NCBI RefSeq assembly: GCF_030811655.1
Contig: NZ_JAUSRE010000032.1
Location: forward strand, 1 to 40,189
DNA from: Pseudarthrobacter enclensis
Lineage (GTDB): Bacteria > Actinomycetota > Actinomycetes > Actinomycetales > Micrococcaceae
DNA: 40,189 nt
Direction: 5' to 3'
The notes below the pieces were generated by a model, which did no database searches, had not been told where the DNA came from, and was given only the letters and a program-made list of their open reading frames with translations. The position numbers and the translations under genes were made by a program. This document shows positions 31,062 to 39,506 of the stretch, piece by piece; position 1 is the first letter of the stretch; every line of letters starts with the position of its first letter.

Positions 31062-32077
31062 CCACGCTTCCGTCCCGTACGGTGTCGCCGGCGAACATCC
31101 TGTTCATCGGCGGCACCGGCGTCATCAGCACGGCTGCGGCGGAACGCGCCGTCGCACTGGGCCATCGGCTGACCATCCTCAACCGGGGCCAGTCCACGAG
31201 GCCGGTCCCGGAAGGGACCGAGGTGCTGCATGCCGACGTCCGTGACCCGGAGGCCGTCCGCGAGGTGCTGGGCGGCAGGGAGTTCGACGCCGTGGCGGAC
31301 TTCATCTCCTACACCCCGGACCAGGCGCAAACCAGCATGGACCTGTTCCGGGACCGGGTTGGGCAGTACGTCTTCATCAGCTCCGCCTCCGCGTACCAGA
31401 AGCCGCCCACCAGGCTTCCCATCCGCGAGTCCACGCCGCTGAAGAACCCGTTCTGGCAGTATTCGCGCGACAAGATCGCCTGCGAGGAACTGCTCTTCCA
31501 GGCGTACCGGGAGGAGGACTTCCCGGTGACGGTGGTCCGGCCGTCACACACCTACGACCGCACCAAGATCGCGATGGTGGGCGGCTGGACAGACATCCAC
31601 CGCATGCGCAACGGCCTGCCGCTCATGGTTCACGGGGATGGCACCTCGCTGTGGACGCTGACGCACAGCAAAGACTTCGCCAAGGCGTTTGTCGGGCTGC
31701 TCGGACGGCCCCAGGCCGTGGGCGAGAGCTACACCATCACCTCGGACGAATACCTGCCGTGGAACCAGATTTACCAGCTCTTCGCCCGGGCGGCCGGCGT
31801 CGGCGAACCCGAACTGGTGCATGTGGCGTCCGAAACCATCGCCGCCCATGACCAGGAACTGGGTTCCAACCTCCTGGGCGACCGGTCCCATTCGGTGGTG
31901 TTCGACAACACCAAGATCAAATCCCTGGTCCCGGACTACACCGCCACCATCCCGTTCGCGGACGGCGCCCGGGAGATCGTGGAGTGGCACGACAACCACC
32001 CGGAGCTGCAGCAGGTAAACGGGGCCTACATGCAGCTTTCGGACAAGCTCACCGCCTGGTCCCGCCGGGGCGCCTGA
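31055..32077 (+). CDS. NAD-dependent epimerase/dehydratase-family protein
   Basis: A 340-residue extended-SDR-like protein. ILFIGGTGVISTAAAERAV is the Rossmann loop, and FISSASAYQ covers the Ser region. The usual YxxxK is seen as YSRDKIACE. DEYLPWNQIYQLFARAAG in the C-terminal half is a segment seen in RNA-binding-protein-like/isoflavone-reductase-like members. The GTG start overlaps the preceding AKR stop (GTGGTAA); 31055 is chosen because of that coupling. Its role with two aldo-keto reductases is unknown; carbohydrate or aromatic ketone conversion are possible. Confidence 0.85.
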   Translation: MVTTLPSRTVSPANILFIGGTGVISTAAAERAVALGHRLTILNRGQSTRPVPEGTEVLHADVRDPEAVREVLGGREFDAVADFISYTPDQAQTSMDLFRDRVGQYVFISSASAYQKPPTRLPIRESTPLKNPFWQYSRDKIACEELLFQAYREEDFPVTVVRPSHTYDRTKIAMVGGWTDIHRMRNGLPLMVHGDGTSLWTLTHSKDFAKAFVGLLGRPQAVGESYTITSDEYLPWNQIYQLFARAAGVGEPELVHVASETIAAHDQELGSNLLGDRSHSVVFDNTKIKSLVPDYTATIPFADGAREIVEWHDNHPELQQVNGAYMQLSDKLTAWSRRGA

Positions 32078-32098
32078 ACACCGGCCACGGACTGGAAA

Positions 32099-32127
32099 CT
32101 GGCCTGCCGGATCCAGCGGCAGGCCAG
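32099..32127 (+). terminator. Hairpin after the AKR operon
   Basis: CTGGCCTGCCG (32099-32109) and CGGCAGGCCAG (32117-32127) form a perfect 11-bp stem with a 7-base loop, 22 bases after the epimerase-like gene. No T-run follows. It separates this operon from the tetR gene. Confidence 0.65.
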
Positions 32128-32146
32128 ACGCGTTTAACCGCTGTGC

Positions 32147-32152
32147 TACATT
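32147..32152 (+). promoter_or_regulatory. -10 hexamer of a probably leaderless tetR transcript
   Basis: TACATT lies 7 bases before the ATG at 32160 and there is no ribosome binding site. This spacing puts transcription and translation start at the same base, a common leaderless arrangement in actinobacteria. No clear -35 is seen. Confidence 0.45.
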
Positions 32153-32159
32153 TCGGCGC

Positions 32160-32885
32160 ATGACCTCGTCCCCTTCGAACCATCCTGCCGACGGGCATCC
32201 CGCCGACGGCCCCGTTGCGGCGGCCATCGGGCTTCTGGCAAACAAGGGATTCGATGCGACATCCGTAGAGGAGCTGGCAGAAGCCTCGGGCATGAGCCGC
32301 AGCACGTTCTTCCGCAGGTTTGGGTCCAAGGAGGACGTCGTCTTCGCCGACCACGAGCGGATCCTGGCCCAGGTGAACCAGCGGCTCGCCGAATCAAGGC
32401 TGGAACCGCTGGCTGCCGTTGCGGAGGCAGCCATGCTGGTCTTTGAGCACCACCTGCAAAACCCAGCAACCTCCCGGGCCAGGCACGGGCTGCTCCAGGC
32501 GGTTCCGGCCCTGCGGGACCGGGAACTGGTGACATCCCACCGGTACGAGCGAGCATTCCTGCACTACCTCAATGACAAACTGCCCCGCGATGGCGGCCGT
32601 GAGTACAAGGCCGTGGCCTTCGCAGCCGCGGTGGTGGCCGTGCACAACGCATTCCTCCGGGACTGGCTTCGTGCGGCGCCTGCCGCCGGACAAGCCGACT
32701 CCGGGGACCGGAAGCGGGCGGCAGCCCTCGCCGCCGAGCTTCAGGCACTCTCGGAAACGTTCAGGCCGGCACTCCTCGGCGCCGGGGCCGCCGCTCCTCT
32801 TGCGCCGACCGTCGTCGTCACCGTTCTTTCCGGTGCCGCGGACAAGGACGCGGTGGCCCAGGCGGTCCGCGACGCCCTCCCCTGA
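32160..32885 (+). CDS. TetR-family transcriptional regulator
   Basis: A 241-residue TetR protein. The helix-turn-helix (about 18-65) contains FDATSVEELAEASGMSRSTF and FFRRFGSKEDVV. The rest is an Ala/Leu-rich helical ligand domain, longer than usual at the C-terminus. It stands 127 bases upstream of the acyl-CoA dehydrogenase operon in the same direction. The tandem GAAAC-GTTTC repeats in that gap are its likely operators, so it probably represses the acyl-CoA genes until a CoA thioester binds. Confidence 0.9.
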   Translation: MTSSPSNHPADGHPADGPVAAAIGLLANKGFDATSVEELAEASGMSRSTFFRRFGSKEDVVFADHERILAQVNQRLAESRLEPLAAVAEAAMLVFEHHLQNPATSRARHGLLQAVPALRDRELVTSHRYERAFLHYLNDKLPRDGGREYKAVAFAAAVVAVHNAFLRDWLRAAPAAGQADSGDRKRAAALAAELQALSETFRPALLGAGAAAPLAPTVVVTVLSGAADKDAVAQAVRDALP

Positions 32886-32901
32886 TCTCCCCACCGCTCT
32901 T

Positions 32902-32934
32902 GAAACTGAGTTTCTTGACGTGGAACTGCGTTTC
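32902..32934 (+). promoter_or_regulatory. Tandem TetR-type operators and -35 of the acyl-CoA operon
   Basis: GAAACTGAGTTTC (32902-32914) and GGAACTGCGTTTC (32922-32934) are two inverted repeats with 3-base centres, starting 20 bases apart, about two helical turns. TTGACG (32915-32920) lies exactly between them and is a good -35. The -10 is unclear (CATCCT at 32939-32944 is weak). Binding of a TetR dimer to both sites would cover the promoter. Confidence 0.7.
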
Positions 32935-33012
32935 AATGCATCCTTAGAGCGTGTGGTGCAGGCCACACGGCCCCGGCCTCCCCGCCGCCGCTGATTCGAA
33001 GGATGCATATTC

Positions 33013-34269
33013 ATGACGACGACGTCACCCGGCCCCGCGGCCACCATCACCGGAGGTGCGCCGAAGTTTCCGGCCGGAACGGTAGAGCCCGAGTACCTTC
33101 TCACCGAAGCCCTCGGCACCGATCCCGCCTCCGTCTTCGCCGGCATCAACGCCGAAGACCGCGCGTACTGGGACCGCGCCCGCCGCTTTGTCCAGGACGA
33201 GGTCCTCCCCGTCATCGACGGCTACTGGGAACGCGGCGAGTACCCGCTGCACCTCCTCCGGCGCCTTGGCGAACTGGACCTGCTCCGCGACGGCGTACCG
33301 GTGGACGGTTTTGCACCGATGAGCAGCATGGCCGCCGGTCTGGTGAACATGGAAATCAGCCGCGGCGACGGCTCTGTGGCAACGATGGTCGCAGTCCAGG
33401 GCGGCCTGGCGTTGCGGTCCGTGGCTGAGTGCGGCTCCGGCCCCCAGAAGGAGCGCTGGCTTCCGGCGATAGCCAGCGGCGCGGAATACGCGGCTTTCGC
33501 CCTGACCGAGCCCACCCACGGATCGGACTCCGTGGCCCTGGAAACTACGGCCACCCGTACCCACGGGGGTTTCCTGCTCAACGGTGAAAAGAAGTGGATC
33601 GGCAACGGTTCCGTCGGCGGCCTTACGGTCGTCTGGGCCCGGGGCGATGACGGCCAGGTCCATGGCTACCTGGTTCCACAGGACTCCCCCGGCTACAGCG
33701 CCAGCAAGATCGAAGGCAAACTCGCCCTCCGTGCCATCTGGCAGGCGCACATCCGATTGGAGAACGTCTTCGTTCCGGAAGAGAGCGTCCTGCCCGGCGC
33801 CCGGACCTTCAAGGACACGGCCCGCGTCCTGCTGGCCACGCGCCTGGGCGTGGCCTGGTCCGCCGTCGGGCATGCCACTGCCTGCTACGAAACGGCCGTC
33901 CAGTATGCCAAGCAGCGCAAGCAGTTCGGGCGCCCGCTGGCCGCCTCCCAGATCGTCCAGGAGCGGCTCGCGCGGATGCTCAGCGAACTGGCCACCATGC
34001 AGCTGATGGTGGTGCAGATGACGCGGCTCGATGAAGCCGGAGCGCTGACCCCCGAGCAGGCTTCCCTGGTCAAGTACACCTGCACCCGGACGGCGCGCGG
34101 CATAGCCTCAAATGCCCGCGACCTCTTGGGCGGCAACGGCATCCTGCTGGAAAACCGCGTGGCACGGCACCTGGCCGACATCGAAGCCATCCACACCTAC
34201 GAAGGCACAGAGACCATGCAGGCCCTCATTATCGGCCGGGGCATCACCGGCACCTCCGCCTTCGCCTGA
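33013..34269 (+). CDS. Acyl-CoA dehydrogenase, glutaryl-CoA dehydrogenase-like
   Basis: A 418-residue FAD-dependent acyl-CoA dehydrogenase. FALTEPTHGSDS and GEKKWIGNGS bind the flavin and acyl chain, KQFGRPLAASQIVQERLA is the conserved dimer segment, and Glu397 in HTYEGTETM is the catalytic base in the position used by glutaryl-CoA dehydrogenase. The C-terminal LIIGRGITGTSAF is also GCDH-like. By my manual alignment the Arg that binds the free carboxylate of glutaryl-CoA (Arg94 of the human enzyme, in RSxMSVQ) is Ala123 here (SVATMVAVQ). The substrate may therefore be a plain or hydroxylated acyl-CoA, not a dicarboxylic one. AAGGATGCATATTC precedes the ATG. First gene of the operon behind the TetR operators. 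Confidence 0.92.
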   Translation: MTTTSPGPAATITGGAPKFPAGTVEPEYLLTEALGTDPASVFAGINAEDRAYWDRARRFVQDEVLPVIDGYWERGEYPLHLLRRLGELDLLRDGVPVDGFAPMSSMAAGLVNMEISRGDGSVATMVAVQGGLALRSVAECGSGPQKERWLPAIASGAEYAAFALTEPTHGSDSVALETTATRTHGGFLLNGEKKWIGNGSVGGLTVVWARGDDGQVHGYLVPQDSPGYSASKIEGKLALRAIWQAHIRLENVFVPEESVLPGARTFKDTARVLLATRLGVAWSAVGHATACYETAVQYAKQRKQFGRPLAASQIVQERLARMLSELATMQLMVVQMTRLDEAGALTPEQASLVKYTCTRTARGIASNARDLLGGNGILLENRVARHLADIEAIHTYEGTETMQALIIGRGITGTSAFA

Positions 34270-34313
34270 CCTCCCTCCCTGGTCTTGGCCAGGCCTTCCC
34301 GAAAGGACCGTTC

Positions 34314-35510
34314 TTGAACCAGAACGCCAACATCCCCGTCATCCTGGGCGGCGCCCGCACTCCGTTCGGCAGGTTCCGCGGCGGCCTGACGCCCTTCTCG
34401 TCAAGCGATCTGGGCGCCCATGCCATCCGCGCCGCGCTGGAACGCACCGGCGTGGCGCCGGAGCAGATCGGGGCCGTCATTGTCGGCCAGGTCATCCAGG
34501 CCGGCGCCGGCCAGGGGCCCGCACGCCAGGCCAGCCTGGCCGCGGGAATCGGCTGGGACGTCCCCACCATCACCATCAACAAGCTCTGCCTGTCCGGGCT
34601 GACGGCAGTCATTGACGCCGCCAGGATGATCCGCACCGGGGAAGCCGACTTCATCGTCGCCGCAGGCCAGGAGTCGATGACCAACGCACCCCACCTGGTC
34701 CCCGGGCTCCGCGCGGGCGTCGTCATCGGCGACGCCCCCATGCTCGACTCCCTGAACCACGACGGGCTGCAGGACCCTGTCAGCGGCAAGCTGATGGGTG
34801 AGGCCACCGACGCCGGCAACACCGAACGCGGCATCACCCGCGAGGAGCAGGATGCCGTGGCTGCGCGTTCGCACCAGCGCGCCGAGGCTGCCCGCGCCGC
34901 AGGAGTGCTGGCCGAAGAGATTGCGCCAATCGAGGTGCCGCAGCGCAAGGGAGCCGCCGTGGTCCTTGAGCACGACGAGGGCATCCGTCCGGAAACAACG
35001 CCCGAATCCCTGGCCCAGCTCCGTCCGGCATTTTCGAAGGATGCGGCCGCCACCATTACCGCCGGGTCCTCCTCTCCGCTCTCCGACGGCGCGGCGGCAC
35101 TGGTCATTGCCAGCAAGGCGGCGGCAGAGGCCGCGGGGTTGGAGTGGATTGCGGAGATCCGGGCGCACGGGCAGACAGCCGGGCCCGACGGCTCCCTGCA
35201 CTCCCAGCCCGCCCGGGCGATCGAGCGCGCCCTCAAGGAAGAGGGGCTCACCGCGCAGGAACTGGACCTGGTGGAGATCAACGAAGCGTTCGCCTCGGTC
35301 CTCATCCAGTCCGCCAACGATCTCGGGATTGAAACGGAGACCGTGAACGCGGAAGGCGGTGCCATCGCCCTGGGCCATCCCGTCGGCGCCTCGGGCGCAC
35401 GCCTGGTGCTGCACCAGGCGCTGGCGCTGAAGCGCCGCGGTGGAGGCACCGGCGTCGTCGCCCTTTGCGGTGGCGGCGGCCAGGGTGACGCCCTGATCCT
35501 CAAAGCATGA
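34314..35510 (+). CDS. Acetyl-CoA C-acyltransferase (thiolase)
   Basis: A 398-residue thiolase that splits 3-oxoacyl-CoA with CoA, or runs in the biosynthetic direction. All catalytic residues are present: Cys92 in INKLCLSGL, NEAFA, His355 in ALGHPVGASGAR and Cys385 in ALCGGGGQG. The length is standard. The start is TTG, with GAAAGGACCG just upstream; the same leader precedes the TTG of the alpha/beta hydrolase in this operon. Second gene of the acyl-CoA cluster. Confidence 0.94.
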   Translation: MNQNANIPVILGGARTPFGRFRGGLTPFSSSDLGAHAIRAALERTGVAPEQIGAVIVGQVIQAGAGQGPARQASLAAGIGWDVPTITINKLCLSGLTAVIDAARMIRTGEADFIVAAGQESMTNAPHLVPGLRAGVVIGDAPMLDSLNHDGLQDPVSGKLMGEATDAGNTERGITREEQDAVAARSHQRAEAARAAGVLAEEIAPIEVPQRKGAAVVLEHDEGIRPETTPESLAQLRPAFSKDAAATITAGSSSPLSDGAAALVIASKAAAEAAGLEWIAEIRAHGQTAGPDGSLHSQPARAIERALKEEGLTAQELDLVEINEAFASVLIQSANDLGIETETVNAEGGAIALGHPVGASGARLVLHQALALKRRGGGTGVVALCGGGGQGDALILKA

Positions 35511-35534
35511 CCCATCCCAACGAAGAAGCAGGCC

Positions 35535-37091
35535 ATGACCAACACCAACTCCGCTGACGGCTTCGCCACCATCTCCGTCGCTGCCGTCCTGGCAGAATCA
35601 GCAAAGAGGACCCCCGACAGCATTGCCCTGGTGGTCGGCGAGGACCAGGTGAGCTATGGCGACCTCTGGCGCCAGACCCGCTCGTACGCCGGCGCGCTGC
35701 GGGCCCGCGGCATCGGCCCGGGAGACGCCGTCGCCGTCCTGATTCCCAACGTCCCGGACTTCGCGAGGGTGTACTACGCCATCCTGTCCCTTGGCGCCAT
35801 CGTGGTTCCGGTGCACGCCCTGCTCAAGGCCCGCGAGATCGAATATGTCCTGCAGGACAGCGGCGCCAAACTGCTGATCTGTGCCGCTCCGCTGCTCGGG
35901 GAGGGGGCCGCGGGCGCCTCGGCCAGCGGAGTGGACGTGGTGACGGTCATGGCTTCCGACGACGGCGGGTTTCCACGGCTCGAAACGGAAGCTGCGTCCG
36001 CGGAGCCGATCCGGACGTACGAGCCCTGCCGCCCGTCCGACACGGCCACCATCCTGTACACGTCCGGCACCACGGGCAAACCGAAGGGCGCGCTGGGCAC
36101 CCACTTCGCGCTGGTGGAACAGACCAGCACCCTGCTGACCAGCGTGATGGACTTCCGGCCCGGCGACGTCCTCTTTGGCGGCCTGCCGCTGTTCCATACC
36201 TTCGGCCAGACGGTGGTGCTCAACACGGGTCTACGCGCCGGCGCCACGATCGTCCTGATGCCGCGGTTCACCGGCCCGGACGCCCTGAAGCTCCTGGCCC
36301 GGCACAACGTCAACATCTTCATTGGAGTGCCCACCATGTATGTGGCGCTCCTGGAAGCAGCCAAGACGGTGCCGGACCGGCCGGCAGCCCTGCGGTACGG
36401 CGTTTCCGGCGGTGCGTCGCTTCCGCTGGCCGTCATGGACAAGTTCCGCGACGTCTACGGCGTGGAGATCCATGAAGGCTACGGCCTCACCGAGACCTCC
36501 CCCGTGGCAGCCTTCAACCACGTTGGCACGGCGCCGCGGCCGGGCACCATCGGGGTCTCCATCTGGGGAGTAGACATCGAAATCGCCCGGCCGGAGGTGG
36601 TGGAGAGAATCGAACTGGTGCCCAACGGTGAGCTCGGCGAACTGGTCATCCGCGGGCACCTGCTGATGAAGGGCTACCTCAACCGGCCCGAGGCCACGGC
36701 TGAGGCCGTGGTGGACGGCTGGTTCCGTTCGGGGGACCTTGGCACCAAGGACGACGACGGGTACCTCACCATTGTGGACCGCAAGAAAGACATGATCATC
36801 CGCAACGGCTACAACGTCTACCCGCGGGAGGTCGAGGAAGTCCTGCTGACCCACCCGGCGGTGGTCAGCGCCGCTGTCTACGGCATTCCGGACGACGTTC
36901 ACGGTCAGGAGATCGCCGCCGCCATCGTGCTGGACGCCGGGGCAACGGTCAGCAAGTCCGAGCTGATCGACTTCGCAAGCGCCCAGCTGGCGGCCTACAA
37001 ATACCCGCGGGTGGTCCGGATCCTCTCTGAATTGCCACTGGGACCCAGCGGGAAGATCCTCAAGCGGAAGCTGGCGGAGGACCCGGCCTAA
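35535..37091 (+). CDS. Acyl-CoA synthetase (AMP-forming)
   Basis: A 518-residue member of the ANL adenylating family that activates a carboxylic acid with ATP and CoA. The P-loop YTSGTTGKPKGALGTH, GYGLTETSPVAAFN, SGDLGTKDDDGYLTIVDRKK and the catalytic Lys507 in PSGKILKRK are all present. The features resemble medium/long-chain fatty acyl-CoA ligases, but the acid cannot be named. It lies 24 bases after the thiolase and probably supplies the CoA ester for the dehydrogenase and thiolase. Confidence 0.93.
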   Translation: MTNTNSADGFATISVAAVLAESAKRTPDSIALVVGEDQVSYGDLWRQTRSYAGALRARGIGPGDAVAVLIPNVPDFARVYYAILSLGAIVVPVHALLKAREIEYVLQDSGAKLLICAAPLLGEGAAGASASGVDVVTVMASDDGGFPRLETEAASAEPIRTYEPCRPSDTATILYTSGTTGKPKGALGTHFALVEQTSTLLTSVMDFRPGDVLFGGLPLFHTFGQTVVLNTGLRAGATIVLMPRFTGPDALKLLARHNVNIFIGVPTMYVALLEAAKTVPDRPAALRYGVSGGASLPLAVMDKFRDVYGVEIHEGYGLTETSPVAAFNHVGTAPRPGTIGVSIWGVDIEIARPEVVERIELVPNGELGELVIRGHLLMKGYLNRPEATAEAVVDGWFRSGDLGTKDDDGYLTIVDRKKDMIIRNGYNVYPREVEEVLLTHPAVVSAAVYGIPDDVHGQEIAAAIVLDAGATVSKSELIDFASAQLAAYKYPRVVRILSELPLGPSGKILKRKLAEDPA

Positions 37092-37155
37092 GGCCAGGTG
37101 CTCCATCAGTGCGCCGCACTTGGGAATTTCCTTCGTTCTGCCGAAAGGACCGGCC

Positions 37156-38073
37156 TTGACCGCCACCAGCCGTACTGGCTACGCCACCCTCGACGTTCCA
37201 GTGCACGGCGGTGTCCTCCGAACCGCGATCTGGGGGCCTGCGGACCCAACGGCACCCACGGTCCTCGCAGTGCACGGCGTGACATCGTCGCACATGCAGT
37301 GGGCTGTCCTCGCCGACGCCCTTCCGGGCACCCGCATTATCGCTCCGGACCTGCGGGGCCGGGGCCGCAGCAGCAGCCTGCCGGGCCCGTACGGGATGGC
37401 CACGCACGCGCAGGACCTGGCGGCTCTCCTGGACGCTGTTGATGTGCGGCAGGTGTTGGTGCTGGGACACTCCATGGGCGCTTTCGTGGCAGAGGTCTTC
37501 GCGCACCTGCGCCCGGACAGGGTCAGCGCGCTGGTCCTGGTCGACGGCGGCCTGCCGCTCCCCATTCCGCCCGGCGTCACCATCCCCCAGGCCATCCAGG
37601 CCATCCTCGGGCCTGCCGCCGCCCGGCTGTCCATGACCTTCCCCGATCACGGGACGTACCTGGAATTCTGGCGCGGCCACCCGGCCTTCGCCGACGGCTG
37701 GAACGACGCCGTTGAAGCGTATGCCCGGTATGACCTTCTGGGTAAACCGCCGGAACTCCGCCCCTCGACCGCCGTCGAGGCCATGAGCGAGGACTCCGCC
37801 GACCTCTTGGCAGGGGAAGCGGTCCCCCGGGCCCTGGAACAGCTGCGGCATCCCGCGGTGCTGTTGTGGGCGCCACGCGGCCTCCGGGACGAATCCCCGG
37901 GCCTGTACACGCAGGAGATCGTGGACCGCCACCTGCATGGCCGTGCCTGCCTGCGGGCCGAACTGGTGCCGGACGTCAATCACTACACGATTGCCATGGG
38001 CGGGTCCGGTGCGGAACGGATAGCTGCTGTGATCAACGGGCTGCTGAACCGGGAGAGCGCCATTTCCCGTTAA
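37156..38073 (+). CDS. Alpha/beta-fold hydrolase
   Basis: A 305-residue serine hydrolase. HGVTSSHMQW is the oxyanion loop, the elbow GHSMG carries Ser106, PDLRGRGRS is typical, and VNHYTI near the end has the His. The TTG at 37156 is chosen because GAAAGGACCGGCC stands before it, matching the thiolase start; an upstream in-frame start at 37120 is unlikely. It is the last gene of the acyl-CoA operon proper. It could open an ester or lactone or release a CoA thioester; which is not visible. Confidence 0.88.
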   Translation: MTATSRTGYATLDVPVHGGVLRTAIWGPADPTAPTVLAVHGVTSSHMQWAVLADALPGTRIIAPDLRGRGRSSSLPGPYGMATHAQDLAALLDAVDVRQVLVLGHSMGAFVAEVFAHLRPDRVSALVLVDGGLPLPIPPGVTIPQAIQAILGPAAARLSMTFPDHGTYLEFWRGHPAFADGWNDAVEAYARYDLLGKPPELRPSTAVEAMSEDSADLLAGEAVPRALEQLRHPAVLLWAPRGLRDESPGLYTQEIVDRHLHGRACLRAELVPDVNHYTIAMGGSGAERIAAVINGLLNRESAISR

Positions 38074-38146
38074 TGTCCGGGCCATTCCCGCAAGATTGTC
38101 CCGGCGTCCCTGGGCCGGGACGGCCGGCAGAGGGCAGACTGATGGC

Positions 38147-38980
38147 ATGACACTTGCACCGCTCATCGAACTCAATGACGGCAACGGGATTCCGCAGCTG
38201 GGGCTTGGCACCTGGCCTCTGGACGACGAACAGGTGGCTGCCGCCGTCGTCCAGGCCGTGGAAGCCGGCTACCGGCACATCGATACCGCTGTGAAATACG
38301 GCAACGAACGCGGAGTGGGCAACGGCATCCGGGCCAGCGGCGTGGACCGCAGCGAGCTGTTCATCACCACGAAGCTTGACGGCGAATTCCAAGGCCATGA
38401 CCGCGCGGTGGCCGGCCTGGAGGGATCGCTGAAGCGACTGGGGCTGGATTATGTAGACCTGCTGCTGATCCACTGGCCGCTGCCCGGCAGGGACCAGTAC
38501 GTGTCCACCTGGCAGACATTTGAGCGGCTGCAGGCAGAGGGAAAGGCCAGGTCCATCGGGGTATCCAACTTCAAGCCTGCCCACCTTGAAAGGCTCATGG
38601 CCGAAACCGATGTGGTGCCGGCCGTGAACCAGATACAGCTCAGCCCCGCCATCACCCGGACGGCTGAGCGCGAATTCCACTCCCGTCATGGAATTGTCAC
38701 GGAATCCTACAGCCCTCTTGGCGGCTCAGGCGCTGGTTTGCTCAGCGCCCCCGTCCTTTCCCAATTGGCGGAAAAACACGGAAAAACCCCCTCCCAGCTG
38801 GTCCTGCGGTGGCACGTACAAAACGGATTGGTAACGATTCCCAGGACCTCCTCACCGGGCCGGATGGCAGAGAACCTGGACGTCTTCGATTTCGCCCTGG
38901 ACCCGCAGGATCTAGCGGAACTTTCGGTCTTGGACGAGGGGCCCGAGGCAGGCAATGATTCCGACAGGACCGGGCACTAA
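38147..38980 (+). CDS. Aldo/keto reductase
   Basis: A 277-residue AKR of the same group as the one at 29228-30049. Tetrad Asp46 (HIDTA), Tyr51, Lys76 (ITTKL) and His109 (LLIHWP); SIGVSNFKP and VTIPRTSSPGRMAEN are the barrel and cofactor signatures. The ATG at 38147 gives the usual start MTLAPLIELNDGNGIPQLGL; an open frame upstream is not protein-like. It follows the hydrolase by 73 bases and may belong to the same transcript. Substrate unknown. Confidence 0.92.
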   Translation: MTLAPLIELNDGNGIPQLGLGTWPLDDEQVAAAVVQAVEAGYRHIDTAVKYGNERGVGNGIRASGVDRSELFITTKLDGEFQGHDRAVAGLEGSLKRLGLDYVDLLLIHWPLPGRDQYVSTWQTFERLQAEGKARSIGVSNFKPAHLERLMAETDVVPAVNQIQLSPAITRTAEREFHSRHGIVTESYSPLGGSGAGLLSAPVLSQLAEKHGKTPSQLVLRWHVQNGLVTIPRTSSPGRMAENLDVFDFALDPQDLAELSVLDEGPEAGNDSDRTGH

Positions 38981-39028
38981 ACCCGCCCAGAAGTGCACTT
39001 TTTACGAGAAACGGGGTTGGCAAAAAGA

Positions 39029-39046
39029 TAGTAAGCATGATTACTA
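39029..39046 (+). promoter_or_regulatory. TAGTAA-GCATGA-TTACTA inverted repeat before the GlsB-like gene
   Basis: A perfect 6-bp inverted repeat with a 6-base centre lies 67 bases before the ATG. Its first 11 bases (TAGTAAGCATG) are identical to those at 19116-19126 upstream of another small protein gene. The surrounding DNA is AT-rich, as expected for a promoter. Confidence 0.5.
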
Positions 39047-39112
39047 TTGAGCCAGAAGGACGAAGTGCCTCCGGAACATGGGGGCCTCCTTTACTTAGGA
39101 AGAGAGCGACAA

Positions 39113-39379
39113 ATGGGATTTATTGCATTTCTGATTCTCGGACTTATTGCCGGTGCGATCGCTAAGGCGATCCTCCCGGGCAGGCAGGGTGGCGGCTGGG
39201 TCATCACCCTGATCCTGGGCGTCGTTGGCGCATTGCTCGGTGGCTGGCTGGGCGGGATGATCTTCGGCAGTGGACTGCAGGAGTTCTTCTCGATCCAGAC
39301 GTGGCTGCTGGCGATCGTCGGCTCGCTGATCGTCCTTGCCATCTATGGCATGGTCACCAAGCGCAGCGCCCGCGGATAA
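39113..39379 (+). CDS. GlsB/YeaQ/YmgE-family membrane protein
   Basis: An 88-residue protein with three hydrophobic helices rich in Gly (about residues 3-18, 28-52 and 62-82). IAGAIAKAILPGRQGGGW and GVVGALLGGWLGGMIFG match the stress-associated GlsB/YeaQ (transglycosylase-associated) family, small inner-membrane proteins whose function is not established. AGGAAGAGAGCGACAA precedes the ATG. It is followed by a terminator and then a YtxH-like gene, so this is a likely general-stress or envelope locus. Confidence 0.92.
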   Translation: MGFIAFLILGLIAGAIAKAILPGRQGGGWVITLILGVVGALLGGWLGGMIFGSGLQEFFSIQTWLLAIVGSLIVLAIYGMVTKRSARG

Positions 39380-39399
39380 CTGCACGGGCAAGCCAGGAG

Positions 39400-39440
39400 G
39401 CCGGCCTGGGGACACCATCCCCGGGCCGGCTTTCATTTTC
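39400..39440 (+). terminator. Rho-independent terminator after the GlsB-like gene
   Basis: GCCGGCCTGGGGA (39400-39412) and TCCCCGGGCCGGC (39418-39430) form a 13-bp stem (one T-G pair) with a 5-base loop, followed by TTTCATTTTC. Confidence 0.8.
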
Positions 39441-39506
39441 TCCGGCACCGGCGCCTTGCCGCCCCCGGCCGGGACTGACAACCTTCTCGCAGAGCAGGAG
39501 TTCATC

